A DNA stretch of 64,000 nt, from positions 340,628-404,627 of the forward strand of contig DACV01000007.1 of the NCBI GenBank assembly GCA_002494885.1, written 5' to 3'. Under the pieces are notes generated by a model. That model was not told where the DNA came from, did no database searches, and was given only the letters and a program-made list of their open reading frames with translations. Below are positions 53,703 to 63,059 of the stretch, in pieces. A program made the position numbers and the translations under genes. Within the stretch, counting starts at the first letter, position 1. Every line of letters begins with the position of its first letter. Source of the stretch: Methanobacterium sp. UBA44. Lineage in GTDB: Archaea; Methanobacteriota; Methanobacteria; Methanobacteriales; Methanobacteriaceae.

Positions 53703-54749
53703 ATGTTTTGTCCAAGATGTGGAAGGACAGATGAGGAACTTTTTGATAACCTTTGTAAGTCCTGTTTTTTAGAAGATTTTGTTTTAGCGGAAATTCCAGG
53801 GGAAATAGAAATTACGGTTTGCGCCCACTGTGAATCACGGCTTATAAGCGGGAAGTGGCATGAATTAGAGTTATCTGATGAAGAAATTATTTTAAACGCT
53901 TTAAATAATCATATAACCCTTAATAAATATGCTCAAAACGTTGAAATCCATGTTGAAACATTATTAGCAAGAGGATCAAACATTGAATGCCTCGTTCATA
54001 CCCGAGGAACTGTTCTGGGAGAAGATATTGAGCAGGGCTATAAATTGAATGTTAAAATTAATAGAACTGTTTGTCCAGAATGCAGTAAATTTACATCAGG
54101 ATATTATGAAGCTGTTATTCAGTTAAGGGCTGATAAAAGAGTTCCTGATGATGAAGAAGTAATGACTTCTGATGCAATAATTGCAGAAAATATCGATAAG
54201 ATTGCCAGAAAGAACAAGATGGCCTATATTTCCCAGCGTAATGTACTGAAAGAAGGAATAGATTACTATATCGGTTCTTATAAGGTTGCAAAACGGATTT
54301 CAAATTCTATAAAGGATCATATGGGTGGTGTTATCAAAGAATCACCCCGTCTAATGGGTAGGGACAAATCTGCTGGAAAAGACCTCTATAGAGTGTGGAT
54401 TTCTGTGCGAATACCTTATTTTAAAGTTAATGACTTTGTAAAATATGAAAGCGTTATAGGACAAATTAAGAGCATTGATGGAAAGAAAATTTTGATCAAA
54501 GACTTAAATTCAAGAAATCAGATTTCAGTGCAATGGAGAGATTATGATAAAATAATGGCTGTTGCAAAAGAGGAAGATGTTATGGAAACTACGGTCACTG
54601 CAAAAACTCCAGATTCTATTCAAATTCTTCATCCTGTAACTTACGAACCTGTAGATCTCCAGATCAACGTTGATTTTGCAGAAATAGAGATTGGATCTCA
54701 AATTCCGATAATTGAAATCGATCATGTTCTTTATATTTTAGATTGTTAA
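53703..54749 (+). CDS. NMD3-family protein
   Basis: A 348-residue archaeal homologue of the eukaryotic 60S-export adaptor NMD3, which binds the large subunit. Zinc-binding N-terminus CPRCGRTDEELFDNLCKSC, then CAHCESR and CPECSKF pairs. No nuclear-export tail, as expected. It stands after hairpin cluster 6, in the same direction as aIF2 beta and TyrRS. Confidence 0.92.
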   Translation: MFCPRCGRTDEELFDNLCKSCFLEDFVLAEIPGEIEITVCAHCESRLISGKWHELELSDEEIILNALNNHITLNKYAQNVEIHVETLLARGSNIECLVHTRGTVLGEDIEQGYKLNVKINRTVCPECSKFTSGYYEAVIQLRADKRVPDDEEVMTSDAIIAENIDKIARKNKMAYISQRNVLKEGIDYYIGSYKVAKRISNSIKDHMGGVIKESPRLMGRDKSAGKDLYRVWISVRIPYFKVNDFVKYESVIGQIKSIDGKKILIKDLNSRNQISVQWRDYDKIMAVAKEEDVMETTVTAKTPDSIQILHPVTYEPVDLQINVDFAEIEIGSQIPIIEIDHVLYILDC

Positions 54750-54865
54750 TTACACAATATTTAAATTGTATAAAATATAAGTTAAATAAAGATTTAAATT
54801 AAAAATATTATCTAATTCTTCAATTTAATCAATATTGTATATTTTAGATAAATTACGGTGATATA

Positions 54866-55831
54866 ATGGACATTGATACTAAAATTGACATGATAGAGAG
54901 CGGAACGCTTGAAATAATATCCCATGATGAACTTAAAGAAAAACTTCAAAAAGATTATCCTGTAGCTTATATAGGTTATGAACCTTCTGGAAAAGTTCAT
55001 CTCGGACATGCCATCACCGTGAAAAAAATGATAGCACTCCAGAAAGCAGGTTTTAAGATAAAAATCCTTCTTGCTGACCTACATGCTTATTTAAATGGAA
55101 AGGGAACTCTTGAAGAGATAAAAGAAATTTCAGAATACATGCAGAAATGTTTCCTGGCTTTTGGGTTAAGTGAAGAAACTGAATTCATTTTAGGGTCTTC
55201 TTTCCAAACAGATGAAAATTATACACTCAAAGTCTACGAATTAGCGCTTTCAACCACTTTAACACGTGCAAGAAGAAGTATGGCCCAAATCACAAGGGAT
55301 AAAGAAGATCATAAAGTTGCAGAGGTTATTTATCCCATAATGCAGGTTATTGACATGTTATTTTTGGATGTAGATCTTGCATTAGGGGGAATGGAGCAAC
55401 GGAAGATCCACATGCTGGCAAGGGAAAATTTACCCAAAGTTGGGTCTCCTGCACCTGTCATCATCCACACACCTCTCCTTCATGGAACTGACGGCAGTGA
55501 GAAAATGTCTTCAAGCAAAGAAAACTTCATTGCAATTGATGATACTCCTAATGACATAAAAAAGAAAATAAAAAACAGTTACTGCCCGGCGGGAGAAATT
55601 GAAGGAAATCCAGTTATAGAAATAGCTAAATATTTTATTTATGATTCTCATGACACTCTTTTAATTGAAAGACCACCCAAATTTGGAGGTAATCTGGAAT
55701 TAAATTATGAAGAACTTCTGGAGGCCTATGAAAATAGGAAATTGCATCCATTAGACCTTAAAAATGCAGTTACTGCTAATTTAATTAAGATTCTGGAACC
55801 TGTAAGAGAATATCTAAAAAAAATGAATTAG
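54866..55831 (+). CDS. tyrS: tyrosyl-tRNA synthetase
   Basis: A 321-residue class I aminoacyl-tRNA synthetase of the archaeal type. HIGH motif as HLGH in GKVHLGHAITVKK, KMSKS motif as KMSSS in GSEKMSSSKENF, and the tyrosine-binding YEPSG. Archaeal length, without the bacterial S4 tail. GGTGATATA precedes the ATG. Confidence 0.96.
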   Translation: MDIDTKIDMIESGTLEIISHDELKEKLQKDYPVAYIGYEPSGKVHLGHAITVKKMIALQKAGFKIKILLADLHAYLNGKGTLEEIKEISEYMQKCFLAFGLSEETEFILGSSFQTDENYTLKVYELALSTTLTRARRSMAQITRDKEDHKVAEVIYPIMQVIDMLFLDVDLALGGMEQRKIHMLARENLPKVGSPAPVIIHTPLLHGTDGSEKMSSSKENFIAIDDTPNDIKKKIKNSYCPAGEIEGNPVIEIAKYFIYDSHDTLLIERPPKFGGNLELNYEELLEAYENRKLHPLDLKNAVTANLIKILEPVREYLKKMN

Positions 55832-55878
55832 ATTATTAAAAATAAATTAATTATATCTAAAGAGGAATAGGTGATGAA

Positions 55879-56076
55879 ATGAAATATGAAATGAAGTTAC
55901 CTGCAGGTGTTTCAGGACAAATACTCGCAAAAATTATGGAAGAATTAGATTTAGACGTTAAACAAACCGATTATGGTCCTGTTATGGTTGGGGAAAAAGA
56001 AGATCTTGAAACTGCCCAGGATATGATTATAAAATCGTTGCATGAGAGAATAAAAGAGCTTGAAGATAAAAAATAA
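55879..56076 (+). CDS. conserved-looking small protein, 65 aa
   Basis: Not firmly recognised. One compact alpha/beta unit (MKLPAGVSGQILAKIMEELD, then VMVGEKEDLETAQDMIIKSL), followed by a charged helix. AGGTGATGAA gives a strong start. Lying 47 bp after tyrS, it may be co-transcribed. Confidence 0.7.
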   Translation: MKYEMKLPAGVSGQILAKIMEELDLDVKQTDYGPVMVGEKEDLETAQDMIIKSLHERIKELEDKK

Positions 56077-56090
56077 CTCTTTTTATTTAT

Positions 56091-56528
56091 TTAATCCAAT
56101 TCATCAATGATATCATCAATGATGTCCTTAACTATATCTTCAATATTATTTTGATCGCTCCATGTGCATAATTCTGTTCCAGGAACGTCTCCTATATCTT
56201 CAAATGTGCTTTCATCACTCCATGCTCTTTCTAAGTCTTCAGAGCAGAAATTTAAATCAGTTTCATGATTTTCATAAAGAATATCCCATGTTTCAGTACT
56301 TCTTATCTCCCAGTACCACATATAGGTATTTGCACATTTTTCTTCATTATTTCCACTTGTTAAATCCTCAGTTAAGCCTTCACATATCTTCCCTTCTTCT
56401 TTATAGCCCACAACTAAAGTTTTTCCATCATCAAGATCAATATATTTTTCCCAAACATCTTTAGGACCATCAACCTTTACTAAATCAGTGTTAATTATCA
56501 TATCGCTAAGTTCATCTTTATTTACCAT
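56091..56528 (-). CDS. acidic hypothetical protein, 145 aa
   Basis: Not recognised. Very acidic, with repeated W-D-I and D-E-S patterns, a CE..TS..NEEKCAN segment and an Asp/Ile-rich end (IVKDIIDDIIDELD). No signal peptide or membrane helix. GGGGGAGC precedes the ATG. Its strands (YMWYWEIRSTETWDIL) suggest a small beta-rich fold. Confidence 0.6.
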   Translation of the reverse strand: MVNKDELSDMIINTDLVKVDGPKDVWEKYIDLDDGKTLVVGYKEEGKICEGLTEDLTSGNNEEKCANTYMWYWEIRSTETWDILYENHETDLNFCSEDLERAWSDESTFEDIGDVPGTELCTWSDQNNIEDIVKDIIDDIIDELD

Positions 56529-56664
56529 ATGAATGCTCCCCCACTATCATTAAATAAACTTAAAATTATTTTAGAACCTCGTTATTGTATGTAAGATATA
56601 TGATTGAATTTATACTTATTTTTATGCATAAAACACATTTGAACATGACTAATTAAAATTATAA

Positions 56665-57279
56665 TTAAATACATCTGCCAATTTTAGGGGAAACAGCTTT
56701 CTTTATATCCTCATGAATTTTATTAATCCCATTATTAGCATTAATTACGAAAAAATCATTTGTTTTAGCAAGTTCAAGATACCTATTTCGGATTTTTTCA
56801 AGAAAAACTTTATTTTCAAAACTATCACTGCCATCACATCTGGAAATTGCCTTTTCGACATCTAAATCAAGCAAAATAACCATATCTGGCTTTTTAATAA
56901 ATTTATTCAATTCATAAAGCCATGAGGCGTCACTATCGAGCCTTTGTTTTGAATTTTGGACACCTTGAGGATTTTGGTAAGCTATACTTGAATAAAAACA
57001 CCTGTCACTTATTATAGCTTTACCTGCTTCCTCTGCAGCCTCTATTGTATCCATTAAAACCATACGGTCAGCAGCAAATAAAAGGGCAAGGGTTTTCTGG
57101 AAATTATCATTCGTAGCTCTTGGATCTTTAAGAATTTCTCTAATTAATTTTCCTGTAGATGAGTTTGTTGGCTCAAAAATTCTTAAAACTTCATATCCAT
57201 AATCACTTAGCCATTTTTCAAGGAGAAGTATTTGCGTTGATTTTCCTGAGCCATCAATACCTTCTAAGCAAATATACAT
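56665..57279 (-). CDS. tmk: thymidylate kinase
   Basis: A 204-residue dTMP kinase. P-loop GIDGSGKSTQILLLE, the DR(x) segment EPTNSSTGKLIREIL, ADRMVLM, SDRCFYSSIAYQ and MVILLDLDVEKAISR in order. It provides dTDP for DNA synthesis, complementing the dUTPase at 6089. Divergent from the U32 gene. Confidence 0.95.
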   Translation of the reverse strand: MYICLEGIDGSGKSTQILLLEKWLSDYGYEVLRIFEPTNSSTGKLIREILKDPRATNDNFQKTLALLFAADRMVLMDTIEAAEEAGKAIISDRCFYSSIAYQNPQGVQNSKQRLDSDASWLYELNKFIKKPDMVILLDLDVEKAISRCDGSDSFENKVFLEKIRNRYLELAKTNDFFVINANNGINKIHEDIKKAVSPKIGRCI

Positions 57280-57461
57280 ATTATATCATTACCTCTATTA
57301 TATTTAAAATAATTATAATTAATTTTTAACTCATTATAATTGAAATTAGCAGCAATATAGTTAAATATGATATTTTATTTACTCCATTAAAAATATAGTT
57401 ATCTTAACAAAATAGATTGATAACAATTTTTTAAATATTATTTACTTACTGGAGAAAAATA

Positions 57462-60035
57462 ATGGAAAAACAAATTCCTGAACTATTAGCCCCTGCAGGA
57501 TCTATGGATGCCCTTAAAGCAGCTGTAAATGCTGGTGCTGATGCTGTTTACCTTGCTGGAAAGCAATTTGGAGCAAGACATTATGCAGCTAACTTTGATA
57601 ATGAACAGTTGAAAAAAGCAGTACATTATGCTCATTTCAGAGGAGTAAAGGTTTATGTAACGGTAAATACTCTAATTAAAGACCATGAACTTCAAAAAAT
57701 GAGTAAATATCTTCTATTTCTGTATGAGATCGGAGTAGATGCAATTTTAGTCCAGGATACTGGTGTTGCAAAACTGGCGAAAGAAATCGTTCCTGGTTTA
57801 AATCTCCATGCATCTACTCAGATGACCATTCACAACAGTGAAGGAGTTAAATGGGCATCAGAATTCGGCTTTAAACGCGTAGTTCTTGCAAGGGAAATGA
57901 AATTATCACAAATTGAAGAAATCATTCAAGAAATTAAATCAGGAAGGATTGAACTTGAAATATTTGCCCATGGAGCATTATGCTATTCATATTCCGGACA
58001 ATGCCTTTTATCCTCATTTATAGGAGGTAGAAGTGGAAACAGAGGAATGTGTGCACAACCATGTAGAAGGAAATACAGAGTTGTTTCAGGAAAGAAGGAC
58101 ATTTACGGCAAGCCGGCTAAATTAACTACAGTGCCCATTAAAGCTGAATATATGTTATCAACGCGAGATATGGCACTTTATAAGTATTTACCCCGAATTG
58201 TTAATTCGAATGTGTGTTCCCTTAAGATTGAAGGTAGAATGAGGTCTTCAGAGTATGTAGCAACCGTAGTAAGTATATACAGGAAAGCTTTAGATTCTAT
58301 TGCACAGGGAAAATGGAAAGCAGACAAAAAAGACATTAATAACCTTAAATTAGCGTTTAATCGTGATTTTACAGGAGGGTATATTTTAGAAAATTTCATC
58401 AATGTAATGGGGCGTAATCATCCGGGAAATCGAGGCATATATACTGGTTCTTTAACAGAATATAAAAATAAAGAAGCACTTATTGAAATTAAAGGATATA
58501 TTATCCCCCAAAAAGGTGATGGAGTCGTATTTATACCTCCTAATCCAAAAGAAAGAGAATATGGAATGGTTATAAATGAACATCCCGAAATTTATAAAAA
58601 AAAGCTTAAATTAAAAGTTAATGTCCCTTTAAAAAAAGGTACGTCTATCTACATTACACGGCGGAAAAAATTGGTTGATAAAGCCCAGGAAATTATCAAT
58701 GGAACTCATGATAATTTAAAAAATCAGATTCTTGTCGATCTGGAAATATTGGTCCAGAAAGATGGCACTATCATGATTAATAGTAAGTTTAGCGGAGCTA
58801 AAGGACCACTAGAGTTAGAAATTAGTGCTGATTTTAAAATGGAGAAAGCAATTAGCAGGCCTTTGAATAAAGAAACCTTAAAAAATCAGATGTCAAAAAC
58901 TGGCGGAACTCCTTTTAAAATCCAAAATATACAAATCAAGTATCCCGGGGGATTTTTTGCTCCTCTAAGTGAACTTAATAAACTCAGAAGGGATTTATTT
59001 AAAGGAATAGAAGGTAGAATTATTTCATCATATCTTCCTCCAGAAGAAGAGTTAAACAATTCAAAAAAACGATTACATGATTCTTTATCTGGATTTTCAA
59101 GCTTACAAAAACCTTCAAATGAAATTCCTGAATTAGGTATTTATGTTAATGACCTGAAATCTTTAAATGGAGCCATTAATGGAGGATGTATGCGAATTTA
59201 TTTTGATCCATTTATCCAAAATAGTTTAAAATGTAAATCAGAGTATTTTAATATTGATGAATTGAAACAAAGGATATTAAAGGCTAAAGCTATGTGTAAA
59301 TCCTCTGATGCTACTTTTATATTAAAATTACCTAAAATAACCACTAATTCTGACTTAAAAATATTATTAGAACTAATTAAACGATTAACAGAATCAGGAA
59401 TTAATGAATTCCTTGTTGATGGAATTGGAGCTGCAAATGCATTAATGGATTTAAATAACTCTATTGTGCTGCATGGATCTGCAGGGCTTAATGTATGGAA
59501 CCAGTTATCGGCAGAAGAATTATCAACGCTATTTAGTGGGCTTACAATTTCGCCAGAGCTTTCAAAAAGTGAAATTAAGAAACTTACTTCTAACCCTCAC
59601 CACAACGTTTCTATGGAATTGCTTGTTCAGGGAAACATGGAATCAATAATTTCAAAAGATTGCATTCCCTGTATAGATAACATTCCAATTGAAAATAACA
59701 CGTTTTTAGGTCTTCAGGATATTAAAAATCAAGTTTTTCCAGTATTACTGGATAATGAATGCCATACATACATTTTAAATTCTGTAGAGTTATGCCTGAT
59801 AGATCATCTGCCTTTTATTTTAAAAACTGGAATTGATACAGTTATTATAGACGCGAGGGGAAGAGGTGAAAAATATGCCCTCAAAATCAGTTCCATTTAC
59901 ATGAATGCACTTCAAATTACTGCACAGAAAGATCCTGAACTTAAAAATAAGCTTAATTCATTGAAAAATAAGATAAAAAAGATTTCTTTTGGGGGCATTA
60001 CTACAGGGAATTTTATCAGAGGAGTTAAAGAATAA
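57462..60035 (+). CDS. U32 family peptidase-like protein
   Basis: An 857-residue protein of the U32/RlhA group. The N-terminal TIM-barrel region (LLAPAGSMDALKAAVNAGAD, then VKVYVTVNTLIKD) carries the conserved cysteines HGALCYSYSGQCLLSS and GNRGMCAQPCRRKY, which in relatives hold an iron-sulfur cluster. Known U32 enzymes hydroxylate RNA or prephenate-derived compounds rather than cleave peptides. A second, C-terminal half (about 560-857) with GGCMRIYFDP and LHGSAGLNVWN resembles a degenerate repeat. Confidence 0.88.
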   Translation: MEKQIPELLAPAGSMDALKAAVNAGADAVYLAGKQFGARHYAANFDNEQLKKAVHYAHFRGVKVYVTVNTLIKDHELQKMSKYLLFLYEIGVDAILVQDTGVAKLAKEIVPGLNLHASTQMTIHNSEGVKWASEFGFKRVVLAREMKLSQIEEIIQEIKSGRIELEIFAHGALCYSYSGQCLLSSFIGGRSGNRGMCAQPCRRKYRVVSGKKDIYGKPAKLTTVPIKAEYMLSTRDMALYKYLPRIVNSNVCSLKIEGRMRSSEYVATVVSIYRKALDSIAQGKWKADKKDINNLKLAFNRDFTGGYILENFINVMGRNHPGNRGIYTGSLTEYKNKEALIEIKGYIIPQKGDGVVFIPPNPKEREYGMVINEHPEIYKKKLKLKVNVPLKKGTSIYITRRKKLVDKAQEIINGTHDNLKNQILVDLEILVQKDGTIMINSKFSGAKGPLELEISADFKMEKAISRPLNKETLKNQMSKTGGTPFKIQNIQIKYPGGFFAPLSELNKLRRDLFKGIEGRIISSYLPPEEELNNSKKRLHDSLSGFSSLQKPSNEIPELGIYVNDLKSLNGAINGGCMRIYFDPFIQNSLKCKSEYFNIDELKQRILKAKAMCKSSDATFILKLPKITTNSDLKILLELIKRLTESGINEFLVDGIGAANALMDLNNSIVLHGSAGLNVWNQLSAEELSTLFSGLTISPELSKSEIKKLTSNPHHNVSMELLVQGNMESIISKDCIPCIDNIPIENNTFLGLQDIKNQVFPVLLDNECHTYILNSVELCLIDHLPFILKTGIDTVIIDARGRGEKYALKISSIYMNALQITAQKDPELKNKLNSLKNKIKKISFGGITTGNFIRGVKE

Positions 60036-60191
60036 CTATTGCCTTTTTTTAAATTTAAAAATAATTTCACCAGTATTTTTATCCTGAGTGGATGTAGATA
60101 ATACATATTTCCCTTTTAATCCATTTCTAAGCAAATTTTGCAACTTTGAAGGTTTTTCATCCTCTGAATCTGGTTTAATTCTTATTTCCAA
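60036..60191 (-). CDS. small hypothetical protein, 51 aa
   Basis: Not recognised. A short basic protein (EIRIKPDSEDEKPSKLQNLL, then GLKGKYVLSTSTQDKNTG). I take the TTG at 60191 as start because AAGGTGAT lies 4 bases before it. It ends immediately after the U32 stop on the opposite strand (convergent, zero gap). Confidence 0.55.
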   Translation of the reverse strand: MEIRIKPDSEDEKPSKLQNLLRNGLKGKYVLSTSTQDKNTGEIIFKFKKRQ

Positions 60192-60574
60192 TTTTATCAC
60201 CTTAATTAAAATATTAATTACCATTATATTATTTGTTATTACAGATTAAAATATTTAACAAAATCCAATCAATACTCGTAAAAAGCTATTTTTTCTGAAA
60301 AATTCTTTAAACTATTACTTTAAATCTTAAATAATACCAAAAAAAGATTTATTATTTAAGGAAACCGGGCTCAATTATTATATTTTATCAAAACTTCATA
60401 AATGATGAATTGACAGTAACGTGAAATATATTATTAAAATCTTACTTATTTAAGGTCTAAAAGTTTAAATAGAACTGATATCAATAGTGACCTACTCACA
60501 TTTTATTTCATAATAGTGAATATTCTTTGATGTCTTTTAATTTTAAGATAACTAAGTTTTATAAGGTGATATTT
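60192..60574. other. non-coding spacer, 380 bp
   Basis: AT-rich divergent region between the 51-aa gene and the transglutaminase-like gene. No repeat or small gene is recognised. Confidence 0.45.
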
Positions 60575-61123
60575 TTGAAAGTTCAACTAACAAATTTACT
60601 GAGGTATAAAAAGCCATTTCAACCAATATTTACCTCTGCAATAACATTAATAATAATATTAAATGTTATAAATCCCATATATGCATCTGAATATGGAAAT
60701 GATAATTCAAAAAGTATTATTAGTCTGGATAATCTCTTAAGTTTTAACTGGATACCTGATCTCAAAGTACATTTGGTTAATATTAAAAATCCTTATGAAG
60801 AAAGCGAAGAGATAAAGAAAATTTCAGGAATTCTGGAAGAAGGTTCTAAATTTAAGTACATAAGGGGAGTTAATAGCAGTGCCTCCAGGCTTCCTCTAGA
60901 AGGAGGTGATTGCTGGGCGATGTCAGACTGGTTATATAAAAATATTAAAAAAACGGGTGTAGAATGTAGAATCCTTCAATACGAAACTTCACTTTCTACA
61001 AGGCATAGAAGTGTACAGATAAAGAGCAATGAAGAGTGGATTGATTTACCCTATGGAAAATATGGTTTTGACCACAGATTTGCTGCTGCAAGATCTAAGC
61101 CGGGAATGTTTGTTTATAAATAA
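60575..61123 (+). CDS. exported transglutaminase-like cysteine peptidase
   Basis: A 182-residue protein with an N-terminal hydrophobic signal or anchor (about 16-38) and a papain/transglutaminase-type core: GGDCWAMSDWLYKNIK (Cys), STRHRSVQIK (His) and EWIDLPYGKYGF (Asp). This C-H-D pattern is shared by the peptidase domains found in methanobacterial surface proteins and pseudomurein endoisopeptidases. The start is a TTG at 60575 with a strong AAGGTGAT 4 bases upstream. A wall-remodelling role is inferred. Confidence 0.75.
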   Translation: MKVQLTNLLRYKKPFQPIFTSAITLIIILNVINPIYASEYGNDNSKSIISLDNLLSFNWIPDLKVHLVNIKNPYEESEEIKKISGILEEGSKFKYIRGVNSSASRLPLEGGDCWAMSDWLYKNIKKTGVECRILQYETSLSTRHRSVQIKSNEEWIDLPYGKYGFDHRFAAARSKPGMFVYK

Positions 61124-61211
61124 TTAATTTAACCTCTAATTTTTTAATTTTAGCTATGTTAAATTAATGAATAAGCTATCTAACTATTTTCACTGAAAAA
61201 TAAATTTTAAA

Positions 61212-61520
61212 TTATAATACTTCAAAGTTTATGCAGAAATATTCTCTTGGTTCTCTTTTGCCAAGTTGATACTCATTCCATATATAGCAGCCACTACACT
61301 GGCATGTTTGTTCTGAATCAAAATCTTTACATTTAGATTCTCCTGTTACACAATATAATCCTGGAATTTCCTGTGGATTGGATATGTTTTCCTCTTGCAT
61401 TAATTCACTTTCTATCATTTTTTCGAGCTTTTCATCAGCACATTGACTTTTACTTTGAACTGGACATTCTGGACAAATACATTTTTGAAGATTTTCTATA
61501 CTCAAGTCTATATCAACCAA
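61212..61520 (-). CDS. DUF2769 cysteine-rich protein
   Basis: A 102-residue protein with many cysteines in the DUF2769 order: CICPECPVQSKSQC, GLYCVTGESKC, and CQCSGCYIWNEYQLG ... YFCIN. The family is common in methanogens and probably binds metal or an iron-sulfur cluster; no role is established. The start is a TTG with GGAGGGG upstream. Confidence 0.85.
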   Translation of the reverse strand: MVDIDLSIENLQKCICPECPVQSKSQCADEKLEKMIESELMQEENISNPQEIPGLYCVTGESKCKDFDSEQTCQCSGCYIWNEYQLGKREPREYFCINFEVL

Positions 61521-61729
61521 TTTAATACCCCTCCTATATATTTTATCATATTATGATTAAGTTAAAATAAATTTTAATGCAGTATACAGGTGATTATCTC
61601 TAAACTTATGAATTTAAAAGTTCTTTTTTATATTTCCTTATTTTAAATATATACTAATAAATGAAATATTTTATATTATTTAATAGAACTTAGGATAATT
61701 ATTAATTTTATTATTTCTAATAACAATAT

Positions 61730-62188
61730 ATGAACAATTTCCATAATTATAATAAAATATTGGTACCAATAGATGGGTCAGAATGCTCTAAAAAAGCAAG
61801 TAAGCATGCATTATGGATTGCAAATATGACTAATGCAGACATTATACTTTTACATGTAGCGGACACTCATATAACTCAATCAGGTTATGCACATTTCTTT
61901 AAAGAAGATTTATATGATATACTTATAGATAAAGGAAAAAAAATAATTGAGGATTTTAGGAGAGATTTAGAGATATATAGATCTAAATGCTCTACAAATG
62001 TTGAAATAAATATTAAAATCAAAGATGGGGAACCCTATGATGAAATAGTAAAGACAATAGATGATGATAACATTGATCTTGTTGTCATGGGTGCATCAGG
62101 AAGAGGTGGAATTAATAGATTTTTAATTGGAAGTGTAACAGAAAGAGTTGTAAGAAAATCTAAGGTTCCTGTTTTAGTTGTGCATTAA
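61730..62188 (+). CDS. universal stress protein (UspA family)
   Basis: A 152-residue Usp-fold protein. The N-terminal KILVPIDGSECSKKASKHA and the ATP-binding signature GASGRGGINRFLIGSVTERV are intact (G-2X-G-9X-G-S/T). No ribosome binding site precedes the ATG, fitting a leaderless transcript. Confidence 0.93.
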   Translation: MNNFHNYNKILVPIDGSECSKKASKHALWIANMTNADIILLHVADTHITQSGYAHFFKEDLYDILIDKGKKIIEDFRRDLEIYRSKCSTNVEINIKIKDGEPYDEIVKTIDDDNIDLVVMGASGRGGINRFLIGSVTERVVRKSKVPVLVVH

Positions 62189-62493
62189 TTTATTCCATTT
62201 GAAAGTAGGATCGGTATGTTTTAAAGATAGTTACTTCATTGGAATAGATATAAGGTAGTTTAAGTCTTAATAAAATAATATTTCAAGGAGTTCTATCAAA
62301 AATAGTAATGTTGCCTTCTTAATCTTTAAAATCAATATGCTAATCCTCCAGAGGTATTAAGTTTATATTTTCATTTATTATTAATAATTCAATTTAGCTA
62401 CGCTTTGAATTATAGTGAAGGGCGTAATTTATTAAATATTTTATAATTTAAAACAATTAGTAACTCACCATAAATCAGTCTAATAATAAATTA
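62189..62493. other. non-coding spacer, 305 bp
   Basis: Convergent AT-rich spacer between the stress protein and the DUF454 gene. A 7-bp inverted repeat near 62389-62412 is the only structure seen. Confidence 0.4.
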
Positions 62494-62892
62494 TCAGTTC
62501 AAAGTCTTTATAGTTATAATGTGTATGGTAACACTTATAGCTATAAATAAAAGTAGAACTTTAATTATCATGTTAGAAGTTAAAAATATGGCGGAATATC
62601 CAATTGTAATCCATAAAAGTGTAATTGATATCTTTTTTTCTCTTAATGGAATTCCTTTACCTTCCATATAATTTTTAATGTAGAATCCAAGCCATTTGTT
62701 CTCTAAAAGTCTTTTATGAAATTTGTCAGAACTTCTTGCAAAGCAGGCTGCAGATAATAAAAGGAAAGGAGTAGTTGGTAAAAGTGGTAAAATAATGCCT
62801 AAAATGCCTAAGCCTAATGATAGAAAGCCGCTGCATAATAGTATTCTTCCGAATATTCTTTTAATAGGCTTACCTCCTTTAGTATGCCACAT
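62494..62892 (-). CDS. DUF454 (YbaN) membrane protein
   Basis: A 132-residue protein of the YbaN family: an N-terminal helix pair with GILGIILPLLPTTPFLLLSA, the CFARSSDKFHKRLLENKWLG loop, and two C-terminal helices. Function unknown. The ATG has no ribosome binding site, so a leaderless message is likely. Confidence 0.9.
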   Translation of the reverse strand: MWHTKGGKPIKRIFGRILLCSGFLSLGLGILGIILPLLPTTPFLLLSAACFARSSDKFHKRLLENKWLGFYIKNYMEGKGIPLREKKISITLLWITIGYSAIFLTSNMIIKVLLLFIAISVTIHIITIKTLN

Positions 62893-62952
62893 TATATCTT
62901 GATTATGACACTTTCTTTTAAATTTCCATTTTTAATTAATTCATATGTATTA

Positions 62953-62994
62953 AATTATTTATGATAGGTATTACATAAATAATTGTCATTATAA
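62953..62994 (+). promoter_or_regulatory. palindrome and PerR-like box upstream of catalase
   Basis: An 11-bp inverted repeat AATTATTTATG / CATAAATAATT with a 10-base spacer (62953-62984) overlaps TAATTGTCATTATAA (62980-62994). The latter matches the bacterial PerR box TTATAATNATTATAA at 11 of 14 defined positions. Both could be peroxide-responsive control sites. No PerR gene is in the window. Confidence 0.4.
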
Positions 62995-63059
62995 TTCATA
63001 CCCCCTGAAAGTCGTTTAAATCATAATTATCACCTTTTATCTATATCGGAGGATTTAAA

